Shown: positions 10,051 to 19,336 of the stretch, in pieces
Layout: each line of letters opens with the position of its first letter
Position numbering within the stretch: the stretch's first letter is position 1
Assembly: GCA_902514295.1 (NCBI GenBank)
Contig: CABXQE010000001.1
Span: 62,001-126,000, forward strand
DNA length: 64,000 nt
Origin: an uncultured SAR86 cluster bacterium
GTDB lineage: Bacteria > Pseudomonadota > Gammaproteobacteria > Magnimaribacterales > Magnimaribacteraceae
Reading direction: 5' to 3'
Program-made: the position numbers and the translations under genes
Notes under the pieces: model-generated
What the model was told of the DNA's origin: nothing
Seen by the model: only the letters and a program-made list of their open reading frames with translations
Databases searched by the model: none

Positions 10051-10869
10051 CTACATTTGAGGAGATCTGAAAGGATAACTATCAAACAAGAATATCTCCT
10101 GAGCGCAATCTGGTTGAGGTCCTTGAGGGGCTGGAGCGGTTTGAGCAAACAAGGCTGCACCTTGCGCCCTACTCTCTTCAGATTCCCAAAAATGATGGAA
10201 AGCGTAATCGTAAGAACCTACAGATGATCCAGGAATTGGAGTTTCAAAATCTGGTTCGTGAATAGTGTAAAAATAAGGCGAACCAGTTCCAGCTGCTTCC
10301 TCTAGAGAATCTAACCAACCGTTATAGGCTGTAATATTTTCTAACAATTCCTTTGGACCGAATGATTCTGTGTAGCTACAAAAAGCAAAACCAACTACTC
10401 CACCTGGTTCACTGTCTTGAGCAGTTGCAGTCCTAAAACCGCTTACATCAAAGCCATAATTCAACGCCTCTCCATTATCTGAAGCTCCACAAGCAAGAAT
10501 AGAACTGGTGCTTTCTGTCCAAGATTCTGCAGGACCATCTAGCCACTCTTTCCAACCCTTTTCACTTTGCCCCTTAGATTCCCAAACCAAAACCCACATT
10601 CCGTCATATAAATCTGTCGGGGTTCTAGGAACTAGACCAACAGACATTGTTACGGTTGTTTCCAACCCATCTAAGATTCCGTTCCATTCTTCGATCATGG
10701 TGCCAAATGCCTCTTCTGACATATCCGGCCCATTTTTGCACCAAAGATATTCTACGTAAGCGGTGTTTTCAGCGGCATCACTAATTTTCATTTCTTCATT
10801 TTGATCAGTTCCTGAACAGGAAGTAATTAAAAAAAGAGCTACCAATAAACCAATAATTCTAATTTTCAT
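10051..10869 (-). CDS. Hypothetical lipoprotein with two similar domains
   Basis: Lipobox LFLITSCSG; two related halves with AEWNGILDGL-like / AYNGWLDSL and WVLVWESK / FHHFWESEE motifs. Confidence 0.7.
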   Translation of the reverse strand: MKIRIIGLLVALFLITSCSGTDQNEEMKISDAAENTAYVEYLWCKNGPDMSEEAFGTMIEEWNGILDGLETTVTMSVGLVPRTPTDLYDGMWVLVWESKGQSEKGWKEWLDGPAESWTESTSSILACGASDNGEALNYGFDVSGFRTATAQDSEPGGVVGFAFCSYTESFGPKELLENITAYNGWLDSLEEAAGTGSPYFYTIHEPDFETPIPGSSVGSYDYAFHHFWESEESRAQGAALFAQTAPAPQGPQPDCAQEIFLFDSYPFRSPQM

Positions 10870-10925
10870 AAATTTCTCCATAATTTGACAATACTTTAAC
10901 TATAGCACCTTATTAATACGAGAAT

Positions 10926-12185
10926 CTAAGTCTTTTTTATAATCTCTATTGCTCCTCTATTCTCCATAAAAACATTCTTTGAAGCTTGGCCAGTTTTTTG
11001 TAAATTTTGTTCATCATTAACTAAATCTATAAAATAATCTGCTAATTCCTTCTTGTCTTTAATTATTGTTAACCCCGAAGTTTTTTTTAGTTGATCGGAT
11101 ATTTCAACAAAATTCCTTACACTAGGTCCTGAACATAAGGGTAATCCTTGAGCAGCTGGTTCAAGAAGATTCTGTCCTCCATGATCAATTAAGCTTCCAC
11201 CAACAAAAGCTACATCGGACACAGAATATAGAAAGTTTAACTCTCCCATCGTGTCACCCAATAAAACTTGGACATCATTGGTGACATCTTCTTTTTTAGA
11301 TCTAGAAGAGAAGTTGAAACCATGATCATCTATCAAAGATTTAACTTTATTGAATCTTTCAAGATGTCTCGGGACAACTATAAGCAATGCATCAGTTATT
11401 GTTTCTAAGATTGCGTTAAATGCATCTAGAACTATGAGCTCCTCTCCTTCATGAGTGCTAGCCGCTATAAGTGTGGGCCTTCTCTTACCTTCTTTAGACC
11501 ATGAATCTCTAATGGAGTCTGAAATACTTTCTAACTCTTCTGGCATGTCTTGATCAAATTTAAGGTTCCCACAAAGTTTTATCTCTTTATCAGCGGCTAT
11601 CTCATTAAAGCGATAAGCATCAGATTCATACTGAGCCAGGATAAGATCTAAAGAATTAATAGCAGGCTGAATTACAGAGTTAAATCTTAAGTATTTTAAT
11701 TTAGATTTCTCAGAGAGCCTTGCGTTGACTAAAGCAGTAACAATGCCTTGCTTCTGACAACAATGAATAATATTCGGCCATATCTCAGTTTCCAATAATA
11801 TCAATGCTTTTGGTTTCCAAGTATTTATAAATAGATTGATACAAAATGGAATATCAATAGGAGCATATTGGTGCTTTATTTTATTTCCTAGCTTTGAAAG
11901 GAGAATATCTGAACCCGTGGGTGTAGAGGTTGTGACCAAAAATTCTGAACCAGGGTACTCCTCCATTAATGCCCTTAGAAGTGGAATGGAGGCATTCACT
12001 TCTCCCACTGAAACAGCATGCACCCAAACAATCGACTTGTCTTTAGTAGGCCTAACATTAGCTATGCCTAATCGTTCACCCCACCTTTGTAGATATTTCT
12101 TATTGCCTATCCCGCGCCAAGTTAGCCTAATAAAATAAGCAGGAATAAGCGCTATGAATAAGGCCGTATAAATAATTCTCGGCAT
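10926..12185 (-). CDS. waaA: 3-deoxy-D-manno-octulosonic acid (Kdo) transferase
   Basis: WVHAVSVGEVNASIPLLRAL, TTSTPTGSDIL, LLETEIWPNI, FVGGSLIDHGGQNLLEPAAQGLP. Confidence 0.96.
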   Translation of the reverse strand: MPRIIYTALFIALIPAYFIRLTWRGIGNKKYLQRWGERLGIANVRPTKDKSIVWVHAVSVGEVNASIPLLRALMEEYPGSEFLVTTSTPTGSDILLSKLGNKIKHQYAPIDIPFCINLFINTWKPKALILLETEIWPNIIHCCQKQGIVTALVNARLSEKSKLKYLRFNSVIQPAINSLDLILAQYESDAYRFNEIAADKEIKLCGNLKFDQDMPEELESISDSIRDSWSKEGKRRPTLIAASTHEGEELIVLDAFNAILETITDALLIVVPRHLERFNKVKSLIDDHGFNFSSRSKKEDVTNDVQVLLGDTMGELNFLYSVSDVAFVGGSLIDHGGQNLLEPAAQGLPLCSGPSVRNFVEISDQLKKTSGLTIIKDKKELADYFIDLVNDEQNLQKTGQASKNVFMENRGAIEIIKKT

Positions 12186-12231
12186 GTGCGTATGCTAACA
12201 TAGCTATAAATAATAAATTAATTCTCAAAAA

Positions 12232-13194
12232 ATGATTGTAGTCACTGGCAGTAACGGCTTTATAGGCTCAAATCTTATTAGGAATCTTAATTCTTTAGGT
12301 ATTTCTAATATTTTAGCTGTAGACAATCACGACAATAAAGATCTCGAGGAGAACATAAAGAATTGCCAAATTAAAGAATATCTAGGTATCGAAGAATTCT
12401 TGAAATCAATAAAAAAAAGGGAAATTCACTCCTCTGAGATTAAAGTTATTTTTCATCAAGGTGCCTGCTCAGATACCATGGAATGGGACGCCGAATACCT
12501 TTTTCAAAATAACTTACTTTATTCAAAAGAATTATTGGAATTTTGCGTAGAAGGGTCTACTCCACTTATATACGCTTCTTCAGCTTCTGTTTACGGCTCA
12601 GGAAATAAATTCAAAGAAGAGTTAAAAAATGAATCTCCAATTAATCTTTATGCTTACTCTAAATACTTATTCGATCAAATTGTAAGGAAGCATTTAGCTA
12701 ATAATCAGTCTCAGATAGTAGGATTGCGATATTTTAATGTTTACGGTCCGAATGAAGTCCATAAAGAAAATATGGCTAGTGTTGCATACCATCTACACCA
12801 ACAACTTAAAACGAACGATATAGTAAATTTATTCAAAGGTTCAGATGGATTTGGTGATGGAGAACAAAGAAGGGATTTTATATACGTAGATGATGTGGTA
12901 AATGTTAATTTATGGTTTATGAATAATCCCAATGTATCTGGAATTTTCAACGTGGGAACAGGTAAGAGTCAAACCTTCAATGAAGTTGCAAACGCAGTAA
13001 TAGAATGGAATCAAAAGGGTAATATAAATTACATTGATTTTCCTGAGAATTTAAAAGGTGCTTATCAAAGTTTTACTGAAGCTGATATTGGCGCATTAAG
13101 AAAAGTTGGCTGCGACCAAGAATTTCTAGATGTGAATAGTGGTGTAAAAAAATATTTAGATGTCTTATCGGGTTGGCCAAAAAATGAATATTGA
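12232..13194 (+). CDS. hldD: ADP-L-glycero-D-manno-heptose 6-epimerase
   Basis: VTGSNGFIGSNLIRNLN, IFHQGACSDTMEWD, YAYSKYLFDQIV, RYFNVYGPNE. Confidence 0.95.
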   Translation: MIVVTGSNGFIGSNLIRNLNSLGISNILAVDNHDNKDLEENIKNCQIKEYLGIEEFLKSIKKREIHSSEIKVIFHQGACSDTMEWDAEYLFQNNLLYSKELLEFCVEGSTPLIYASSASVYGSGNKFKEELKNESPINLYAYSKYLFDQIVRKHLANNQSQIVGLRYFNVYGPNEVHKENMASVAYHLHQQLKTNDIVNLFKGSDGFGDGEQRRDFIYVDDVVNVNLWFMNNPNVSGIFNVGTGKSQTFNEVANAVIEWNQKGNINYIDFPENLKGAYQSFTEADIGALRKVGCDQEFLDVNSGVKKYLDVLSGWPKNEY

Positions 13195-14161
13195 TAAATC
13201 GACACCTCGTAATCAAGACCCTAACTTTAAGTTATTGCTCTTACACCCAAAATACTTACCAACCTGGATGGGAATGGGATTTATCTATTTATGCAAGTTC
13301 CTCCCTTATAAAGTAGTAATATTTTTAGGTACATTATTGGGGCATTTACTCCATGGAGTTAGCCCTCATAGAAAACAGATAGCAAAAGTAAATATGCAAC
13401 TTTGTTTTCCCAAAAAAAATGAAGAGGAAATTGATGATTTAGTTAAAGGCCACTTTAAAAATATGGGTATTGGTATTTTTGAGATAGCAATTGCTTGGTG
13501 GTCTTCTACAAGAGCCATTGATAACTTAAAACTAAGCTCAAAAAATGTACATATTTTTAAAGAATTAGATGAAAACCAAGGGGTTTTGATACTGATTAAA
13601 CACTCTACTCATGTTGAATTAGATATCAGGTTAATGGCTCAAGAAATAGAATTAGGAGGCATGTACAAGCCTCAATCAAACGAAGTAATGAACTATCTTA
13701 TGATCAGGGCTAGAAATAGATACGTTACTGGAGCTATACATAACCATCAAGCCAAAGAAGCCATAAAGTGGATTAATAATGGACAAAAGTTTTTATACGC
13801 TGCGGATCAAGATTATGGAGAGAAAAATTCTCAATTTATAACCTTCTTTGGTATAGAAGCTGCAACAGTTACTTTTCCTGAGAGGTTATCTAAATCGGGT
13901 GTAAAGATAGTTATGGCCAATGTAAGTAGAAATAAAGAAAGATTTGATCTTGAGTTTCATGAAATCTCAGATTTCAAAGAAGAAGGTTCTGTTCTAAAAG
14001 AAGTAAATGAATTTTATGAGAAATTTATTTTACACTCACCTGAAAACTTCTTATGGACTCATAGGCGCTTTAAATCAAGACCTCTAGGAGAAGAATCTAT
14101 ATATTCTGAATGGAAAAGTCGCGATAAAAGAAGAAACAAGAAGCGACAATCAAGGGAATAG
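13184..14161 (+). CDS. lpxL: Lipid A biosynthesis lauroyl acyltransferase family
   Basis: LpxL/HtrB family: LLGHLLHGVSPHRKQIAKVNMQLCFP, IKHSTHVELDIRL, AADQDYG, FLWTHRRFKSRP. Start taken at 13184; ORF track opens at 13160 inside hldD. Confidence 0.88.
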   Translation: MNIDKSTPRNQDPNFKLLLLHPKYLPTWMGMGFIYLCKFLPYKVVIFLGTLLGHLLHGVSPHRKQIAKVNMQLCFPKKNEEEIDDLVKGHFKNMGIGIFEIAIAWWSSTRAIDNLKLSSKNVHIFKELDENQGVLILIKHSTHVELDIRLMAQEIELGGMYKPQSNEVMNYLMIRARNRYVTGAIHNHQAKEAIKWINNGQKFLYAADQDYGEKNSQFITFFGIEAATVTFPERLSKSGVKIVMANVSRNKERFDLEFHEISDFKEEGSVLKEVNEFYEKFILHSPENFLWTHRRFKSRPLGEESIYSEWKSRDKRRNKKRQSRE

Positions 14162-14165
14162 ACTG

Positions 14166-15578
14166 TTACTTTAACTTTTTAATTATATTTGTTGTCGATA
14201 ATCCTGGAACCAAAGGAATGATCTTAACTTCTCCTCCCCATGATTTTATCTCTTTGTGGCCCACAACATCTTTAACTTTGTAATCCCCTCCTTTCACCAA
14301 TACGTCTGGTTTAATTTCTTTAATGAGTTTTATTGGCGTTTCATCTGCGAAAGAAACAATCCTATCTATACATTTTAGAGAAGAAAGAACCTTAGCTCTT
14401 TGTTCTAAATTATTAATAGGTCTGCTGGGGCCCTTTAAAGTTTTAACTGATGAATCACTATTCAGGCCCACCACTAACTCATCGCCTAATTCTTTTGCCT
14501 GCTCTAAATAATGAACGTGCCCCGCATGCAGAATATCAAAGCAACCATTCGTAAAAACAACCTTCTTGCCATTCTTTCTAAGCATAACTGAGTGTTTTTT
14601 TGCTTCCTTAAGACTAAACACTAAATCTTCTCCAGTAAAATGTGGTTCTATCTCTGATATAGAAGCAGTAGCAGTGCCAGACTTTCCTACCACTATGCCT
14701 GCAGCTACATTCGCTAGTTTTACTGCCGATGTCATATCAAGTCCAGTTGATAAAGCAGCTGCAACACTTGCTATTACTGTATCCCCTGCTCCCGATACAT
14801 CAAAAACCTCTTGGGCTTGAGTTGGGAAATCAGATCTAACAACTTTACCCTTTTCTTTATTAAATAATGTCATACCTTCAGGGCCTCTAGTGACCAACAA
14901 AGCTCCTAGTTTAAGTGACTTTATTAAAGACTTAGCTTTCGCAGTTATTTCTCTCTCACTCTTTACAGCTCCAACTTCTCCTATGAATTCAGAAAAATTA
15001 GGTGTGATGACATCCGCTCCTTTGTATTTAGAAAAGTTATTACCTTTAGGGTCAACTAATACTATTTTTTTAGATTTCTTTGCTTTTTTAATTAATCCAG
15101 GAATGTCTTGAAGGGTCCCTTTGCCGTAATCTGAAATTATTAATAAATTATTACTATTTAGTGCAATAGATTTATCAAATCTTTTTTTTGCGGAATTCCA
15201 GTCTTCCTTGGTAAATTCTTCTTCGTTATCAACTCTCAATAATTGTTGTTTAGAAGAAAGTAATCTTAATTTAGTAATAGTTGGCAGGTTTGATTTAACT
15301 ATTTCGTTTTTAATCTTATTCTCTTTAAGTAAGTTAGAAATTTGTGCAGAAGATGAATCTTTTCCAGATATACCTATGAGACTTACTTTTGAACCTAATG
15401 AAGATAAATTCAAAGCTACATTAGCAGCTCCTCCTAATCTGATTTCTTCTTTGATAGGCTTCAGAACAGGTACGGGAGCCTCAGGCGAAACTCTATCTAC
15501 TGATCCAGAAACATATCTGTCTAGCATCACATCACCAAAGACTAAGATGTTTGATTTGCTTAATAATTTTAAGTTCAT
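14166..15578 (-). CDS. hldE: Bifunctional heptose-7-phosphate kinase / heptose-1-phosphate adenylyltransferase
   Basis: PfkB-type N-terminal half (DVMLDRYVSGSVDRVSPEAPVPVL, SGAGDTVIA) and nucleotidyltransferase half (FTNGCFDILHAGHVHYLEQAK). Confidence 0.97.
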   Translation of the reverse strand: MNLKLLSKSNILVFGDVMLDRYVSGSVDRVSPEAPVPVLKPIKEEIRLGGAANVALNLSSLGSKVSLIGISGKDSSSAQISNLLKENKIKNEIVKSNLPTITKLRLLSSKQQLLRVDNEEEFTKEDWNSAKKRFDKSIALNSNNLLIISDYGKGTLQDIPGLIKKAKKSKKIVLVDPKGNNFSKYKGADVITPNFSEFIGEVGAVKSEREITAKAKSLIKSLKLGALLVTRGPEGMTLFNKEKGKVVRSDFPTQAQEVFDVSGAGDTVIASVAAALSTGLDMTSAVKLANVAAGIVVGKSGTATASISEIEPHFTGEDLVFSLKEAKKHSVMLRKNGKKVVFTNGCFDILHAGHVHYLEQAKELGDELVVGLNSDSSVKTLKGPSRPINNLEQRAKVLSSLKCIDRIVSFADETPIKLIKEIKPDVLVKGGDYKVKDVVGHKEIKSWGGEVKIIPLVPGLSTTNIIKKLK

Positions 15579-15675
15579 AACTTAGATTTATTTATTTACT
15601 CACGAATTGATTCATTAGGTCAACGTAAGTTTAGAATAATTCTTACTTTTTGGTTTATTTTGTTAGCATTGGGTT

Positions 15676-16296
15676 ATGGGTATGGAGCTAAAAATAGAAC
15701 CTGATTCTATAAAAGGGTTTATTGAAGAAAAGGAAGGAGAAGCTTTATATAAATTTGCCCTTCAGTACTCAAAAAAAGGTAATTGTTTAGAAATAGGCAG
15801 TTATTGTGGTAAATCGGCTTTATACATTGGGTCGGCCGTTAAAGTAAACTCCAAATTACTATATTCAATTGACCACCACCTAGGATCTGAAGAGCAACAG
15901 CCTGGTGAAGAGTACCATGACCCTGAATTAATTAATCCTTCTGGAGATGGCATCAACACACTGCCTTTTTTTATAGAGACTTTAGAAAGGTCACAATTAA
16001 AGGAAACAGTTATTCCAATTATTTCTAGCTCAGAAGAAGCATTTGAAGGCTTAGATGGACCTTTTAGTATGGTTTTTATAGACGGAGGCCACAGCAAAGA
16101 AGCTGCTGTAACTGACTATAAACTTTGGTCTTCAAAGCTCGCTCGAGGAGGCCTATTGGCTATACATGATGTCTTTCCAAATCCTGAAGACGGCGGTAGA
16201 CCGCCTTACGATATTTATTGCATGGCATTAGAAAGTAATAATTTTGAAAAAATTGATCTGATAGGTTCTTTGGGTCTTTTGAAAAAAATTAAGTAA
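15676..16296 (+). CDS. Class I SAM-dependent methyltransferase-like protein (Methyltransf_24 type)
   Basis: CLEIGSYCGKSALYIGSAVK, LYSIDHHLGSEEQQ, MVFIDGGHSKEAAVTDYKLW. Confidence 0.75.
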   Translation: MGMELKIEPDSIKGFIEEKEGEALYKFALQYSKKGNCLEIGSYCGKSALYIGSAVKVNSKLLYSIDHHLGSEEQQPGEEYHDPELINPSGDGINTLPFFIETLERSQLKETVIPIISSSEEAFEGLDGPFSMVFIDGGHSKEAAVTDYKLWSSKLARGGLLAIHDVFPNPEDGGRPPYDIYCMALESNNFEKIDLIGSLGLLKKIK

Positions 16297-16300
16297 ACCT

Positions 16301-17311
16301 CTAAGTTAGGTCGACCAAGAATAGCTCTGATCCTTCGGTGAATTTATATAATGAATCAGCGGCTAAGAGAACAGCTCCTGCAGTCCAAGTAGGCTTTTCT
16401 ACTGGCCAATATTTCTTATCTGTATAAACATAGCCCGTCCAATACAGACCATCATCTTCATCCTTCCATTGATGCAGGCAATCAAATAAGGATTTTGCTT
16501 TATCTTCTAGACCTATCCTCATCAAAGCCATAACAAGCTCACAACTTTCTGCAATGGTCACCCAAGGCTCCTCAGAAACACACTTACATCCCATTCCCTC
16601 AACAATGAATTCATCCCATTTCTTTTCTACTCTTTTTATAGCAACATCTTTATCTAAAAGTCCACATAAGATTGGGTAGTACCAATCCATACTGTATCGA
16701 GATTTGCTTTCCCAGGTGCGGTCGTACCTTTCTGGTTTATTAATGATTGAATTCTTCAGAAGCTCTTTTGCTTCCTTTAAATGGCCATGCTCTTCGCTTA
16801 ACAAAGCGTATAAATATTCTGCACACTCTAAACTTTTATAAATAGAGCTACTTCCAGTTATCAAAGAATCATCCAAGTCGCTTTTCCCTTCTTCAGAGGC
16901 CCAACAAATATCCCCGTGATCAGTTTGCATAGATAAAACAAAATCAATAGATTTCTTAACTACCGGGAAGATTGTTTTTAAAAAGTTTTTATCTTTATAA
17001 ATTAAGTAATGATGTAAGGCCCCTGTAGAAAAATAGGCAATAAAATTAGTTTCTTTCCTTTTAGTTCCTGGAAGAGAATTCTTATATTCAGCAAACCAAG
17101 AACCGTCAGATTCTTGTACTTTAGTAAGCCAAAAATAAGCTTTTTCTGCTTCTTCCCTCTTACCGCCTATAGATAGTCCCATTGCTGCTTCAATGTGATC
17201 CCATGGATCTAATTTTCCTTCCTTTTCCCAAGGAATAGATCCATCAGCTTCTTGCACTTCTAATATGTAGTCAATGGATGGTTGGTAATAATTTAAACTC
17301 TCTTGATTCAT
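16301..17311 (-). CDS. Prenyltransferase/squalene-cyclase-like alpha-toroid protein
   Basis: Repeated QxxDGSW-like motifs: VQEADGSIPWE, VQESDGSWFAE, MQTDHGDICWA. Confidence 0.65.
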   Translation of the reverse strand: MNQESLNYYQPSIDYILEVQEADGSIPWEKEGKLDPWDHIEAAMGLSIGGKREEAEKAYFWLTKVQESDGSWFAEYKNSLPGTKRKETNFIAYFSTGALHHYLIYKDKNFLKTIFPVVKKSIDFVLSMQTDHGDICWASEEGKSDLDDSLITGSSSIYKSLECAEYLYALLSEEHGHLKEAKELLKNSIINKPERYDRTWESKSRYSMDWYYPILCGLLDKDVAIKRVEKKWDEFIVEGMGCKCVSEEPWVTIAESCELVMALMRIGLEDKAKSLFDCLHQWKDEDDGLYWTGYVYTDKKYWPVEKPTWTAGAVLLAADSLYKFTEGSELFLVDLT

Positions 17312-17335
17312 TTGATCTTAAAAAAATCTAGTTCC

Positions 17336-18109
17336 CTAAAAATTTGCAAAATATTTTGCAGGGAACATTTCTCTTTCTTTTTCTTCCCTTTCAAGAATTG
17401 ACTTAGGTATTTTTCTAAAATACATCACTACACTCTTTCCCATCAATGGTTGAAGAATAAATTCCAAAATCCTCGTTAAGAATGGTTTCTTCATTAAATC
17501 CCAGACTAAAAATTGGTGATATTTCTTCACTAAAAAAGAGTTTTCTTTATTTTTCCAGAAAAGACACTGCAGCCACCAATATGGAGAATGAAGTGCATGA
17601 GCCCAATGAAATGAAAGATATCTTAATTTCTCATCTGTAGCCAATTTCTTTAATTGACTATGTCTAAATATTCTTACGTGCCCTCCTGGCATTTCTTGAT
17701 ACTCCTTACTCAGCTTCCAACAGATTAATTCGGGGAAGAATCTCGGTACACTCAAAGCTAAAACTCCCCCTGGTTTTAAAACTCTTATGAGTTCCTTTAT
17801 TGAGTCTTCAGGAGAATCTACATGTTCTAAGACTTCGCTACATATTACTGCGTCATACGACTCATCTTTAAAAGGTAAAGTATTGATATCCCCAACACCA
17901 AACTGACAAATTTCTTTTTTATTTGAAACATCGAAGTCATTCAATCTCTCTTTCGCTATTTGTAAGTCTTTATAAGATAAATCAAAGCCAAAAGAATTGA
18001 CTGGCTTCTCTATATAGGATCCTATGGTGTGACGTCCTTCTCCGCAACCCATGTCCAAAAGAAGATCGTTTTTTTTAAGGTTTAATTTATTGAAATTAAT
18101 TGTTTGCAC
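17336..18109 (-). CDS. Class I SAM-dependent methyltransferase
   Basis: LLLDMGCGEGRHTIG, FDAVICSEVLEHVDSPEDSIKELIRVLKPGGVLALSVPR-type motif I and post-I motifs. Confidence 0.88.
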   Translation of the reverse strand: MQTINFNKLNLKKNDLLLDMGCGEGRHTIGSYIEKPVNSFGFDLSYKDLQIAKERLNDFDVSNKKEICQFGVGDINTLPFKDESYDAVICSEVLEHVDSPEDSIKELIRVLKPGGVLALSVPRFFPELICWKLSKEYQEMPGGHVRIFRHSQLKKLATDEKLRYLSFHWAHALHSPYWWLQCLFWKNKENSFLVKKYHQFLVWDLMKKPFLTRILEFILQPLMGKSVVMYFRKIPKSILEREEKEREMFPAKYFANF

Positions 18110-19334
18110 TTTTATGAGCGTTTATTGTTTCTTCAAAAACTTTAACATAGTTGGATGCAGATATTTTCCAATCGAATAAATCTTCCATTCTTTTCCTTCC
18201 TTTTAAAGAAAGATTGTCTCTTTTTTTTGGGTCTTTAAATAAAGTAATAATTTCATTTTCAATTTCTTCTGCAGATCCTGCAGGAATCTTTACTGCACTA
18301 TCTCCTATTACATCTTTAAGACCTCCTGAGTCAGAGCTTATTAAAGGAGTTCCGCAGGCCATTGCTTCCCCTGCACCAAAACCAAAACCTTCATATAAAG
18401 ATGGAATAACGGCTATTTGTGATGTGTGGTAAATATCTACCACTTCTTCTTCAGATAGATTTGATTTAAAAGAAATTCTTTCATTCAAACTTAGATCACC
18501 AATTAGATTCCTAATTTTGCTTTTATTGGGAGACTTTCCAATAACAATTAAATGAGTCTCAGGAAAATCTTTTATCACTCTGGGTAAGGCTTCAATCAGG
18601 AACCTAAGTCCCTTTAGCGGTATATCGGCACTTGCAGTGGTAACAATCCTATTTTCTATAGCTTTAATACTATAGTTAGGTTTAAATATTTCTATATCTA
18701 TTCCGTTAAGAATAACCTCAACATTCTTTGGATTTACTAGAAATTCTTCTACTACATCCTGTTTAGAGGGACCGCTTACACAAATTATTTGATTGAGTTT
18801 AGGAGCAACCTTCTTTTGCATAGGAAGAAAATTGTGCCATCTTCTTGATGATAATCTCTCTTTCCAGTTAGTGGCACTTTCCATTTCCAACCTATGGTCT
18901 TTTATTATTGGATGATGAATAGTAGCTACAAGAGGGTAAATTTTTTGTATGTCCAAAAGTGAATAACACAAAGACTGATTATCTAAAATAACATCAAACT
19001 TTTGCTTGGATTCCTTTAAATATTTTAAAACTCTTCTGCCAAATGTGTATGGCTCAGGAAATCCTCCTGTCATTACAGTAGTCCATTCATAAAGATCAAC
19101 TGGAGAGTAAAGAAAATTTAATTTAAATTCTTTAATTCGATCTTCAGCTCCAAACAGATCCAAGCTGGGAATCTTTTCTAACTTAATTGAAGCGTCCAAC
19201 TGAGGATAAGGTGGGCCTGATAGGACTGTCACCTCGTGACCTAATATTTGTAAGGCCTTGCTAAGATGCCTTACGTAGATTCCTTGTCCACCAGAATAAG
19301 GATGGCTTCTATAGCTAAGAATTCCTATCTTCAA
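18096..19334 (-). CDS. Glycosyltransferase family 4
   Basis: GGQGIYVRHLSKALQILGHEVTVLSG, VVTTASADIPLKGLRFLIEALP, PSLYEGFGFGAGEAMACGTPLISS. Confidence 0.92.
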   Translation of the reverse strand: MKIGILSYRSHPYSGGQGIYVRHLSKALQILGHEVTVLSGPPYPQLDASIKLEKIPSLDLFGAEDRIKEFKLNFLYSPVDLYEWTTVMTGGFPEPYTFGRRVLKYLKESKQKFDVILDNQSLCYSLLDIQKIYPLVATIHHPIIKDHRLEMESATNWKERLSSRRWHNFLPMQKKVAPKLNQIICVSGPSKQDVVEEFLVNPKNVEVILNGIDIEIFKPNYSIKAIENRIVTTASADIPLKGLRFLIEALPRVIKDFPETHLIVIGKSPNKSKIRNLIGDLSLNERISFKSNLSEEEVVDIYHTSQIAVIPSLYEGFGFGAGEAMACGTPLISSDSGGLKDVIGDSAVKIPAGSAEEIENEIITLFKDPKKRDNLSLKGRKRMEDLFDWKISASNYVKVFEETINAHKSANN

Positions 19335-19336
19335 CG

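Noticed and set aside
14323-15585. Chain of plus-strand ORFs opposite hldE
   Set aside because: Antisense to a full-length, motif-rich hldE; low codon plausibility and no homologous motifs.
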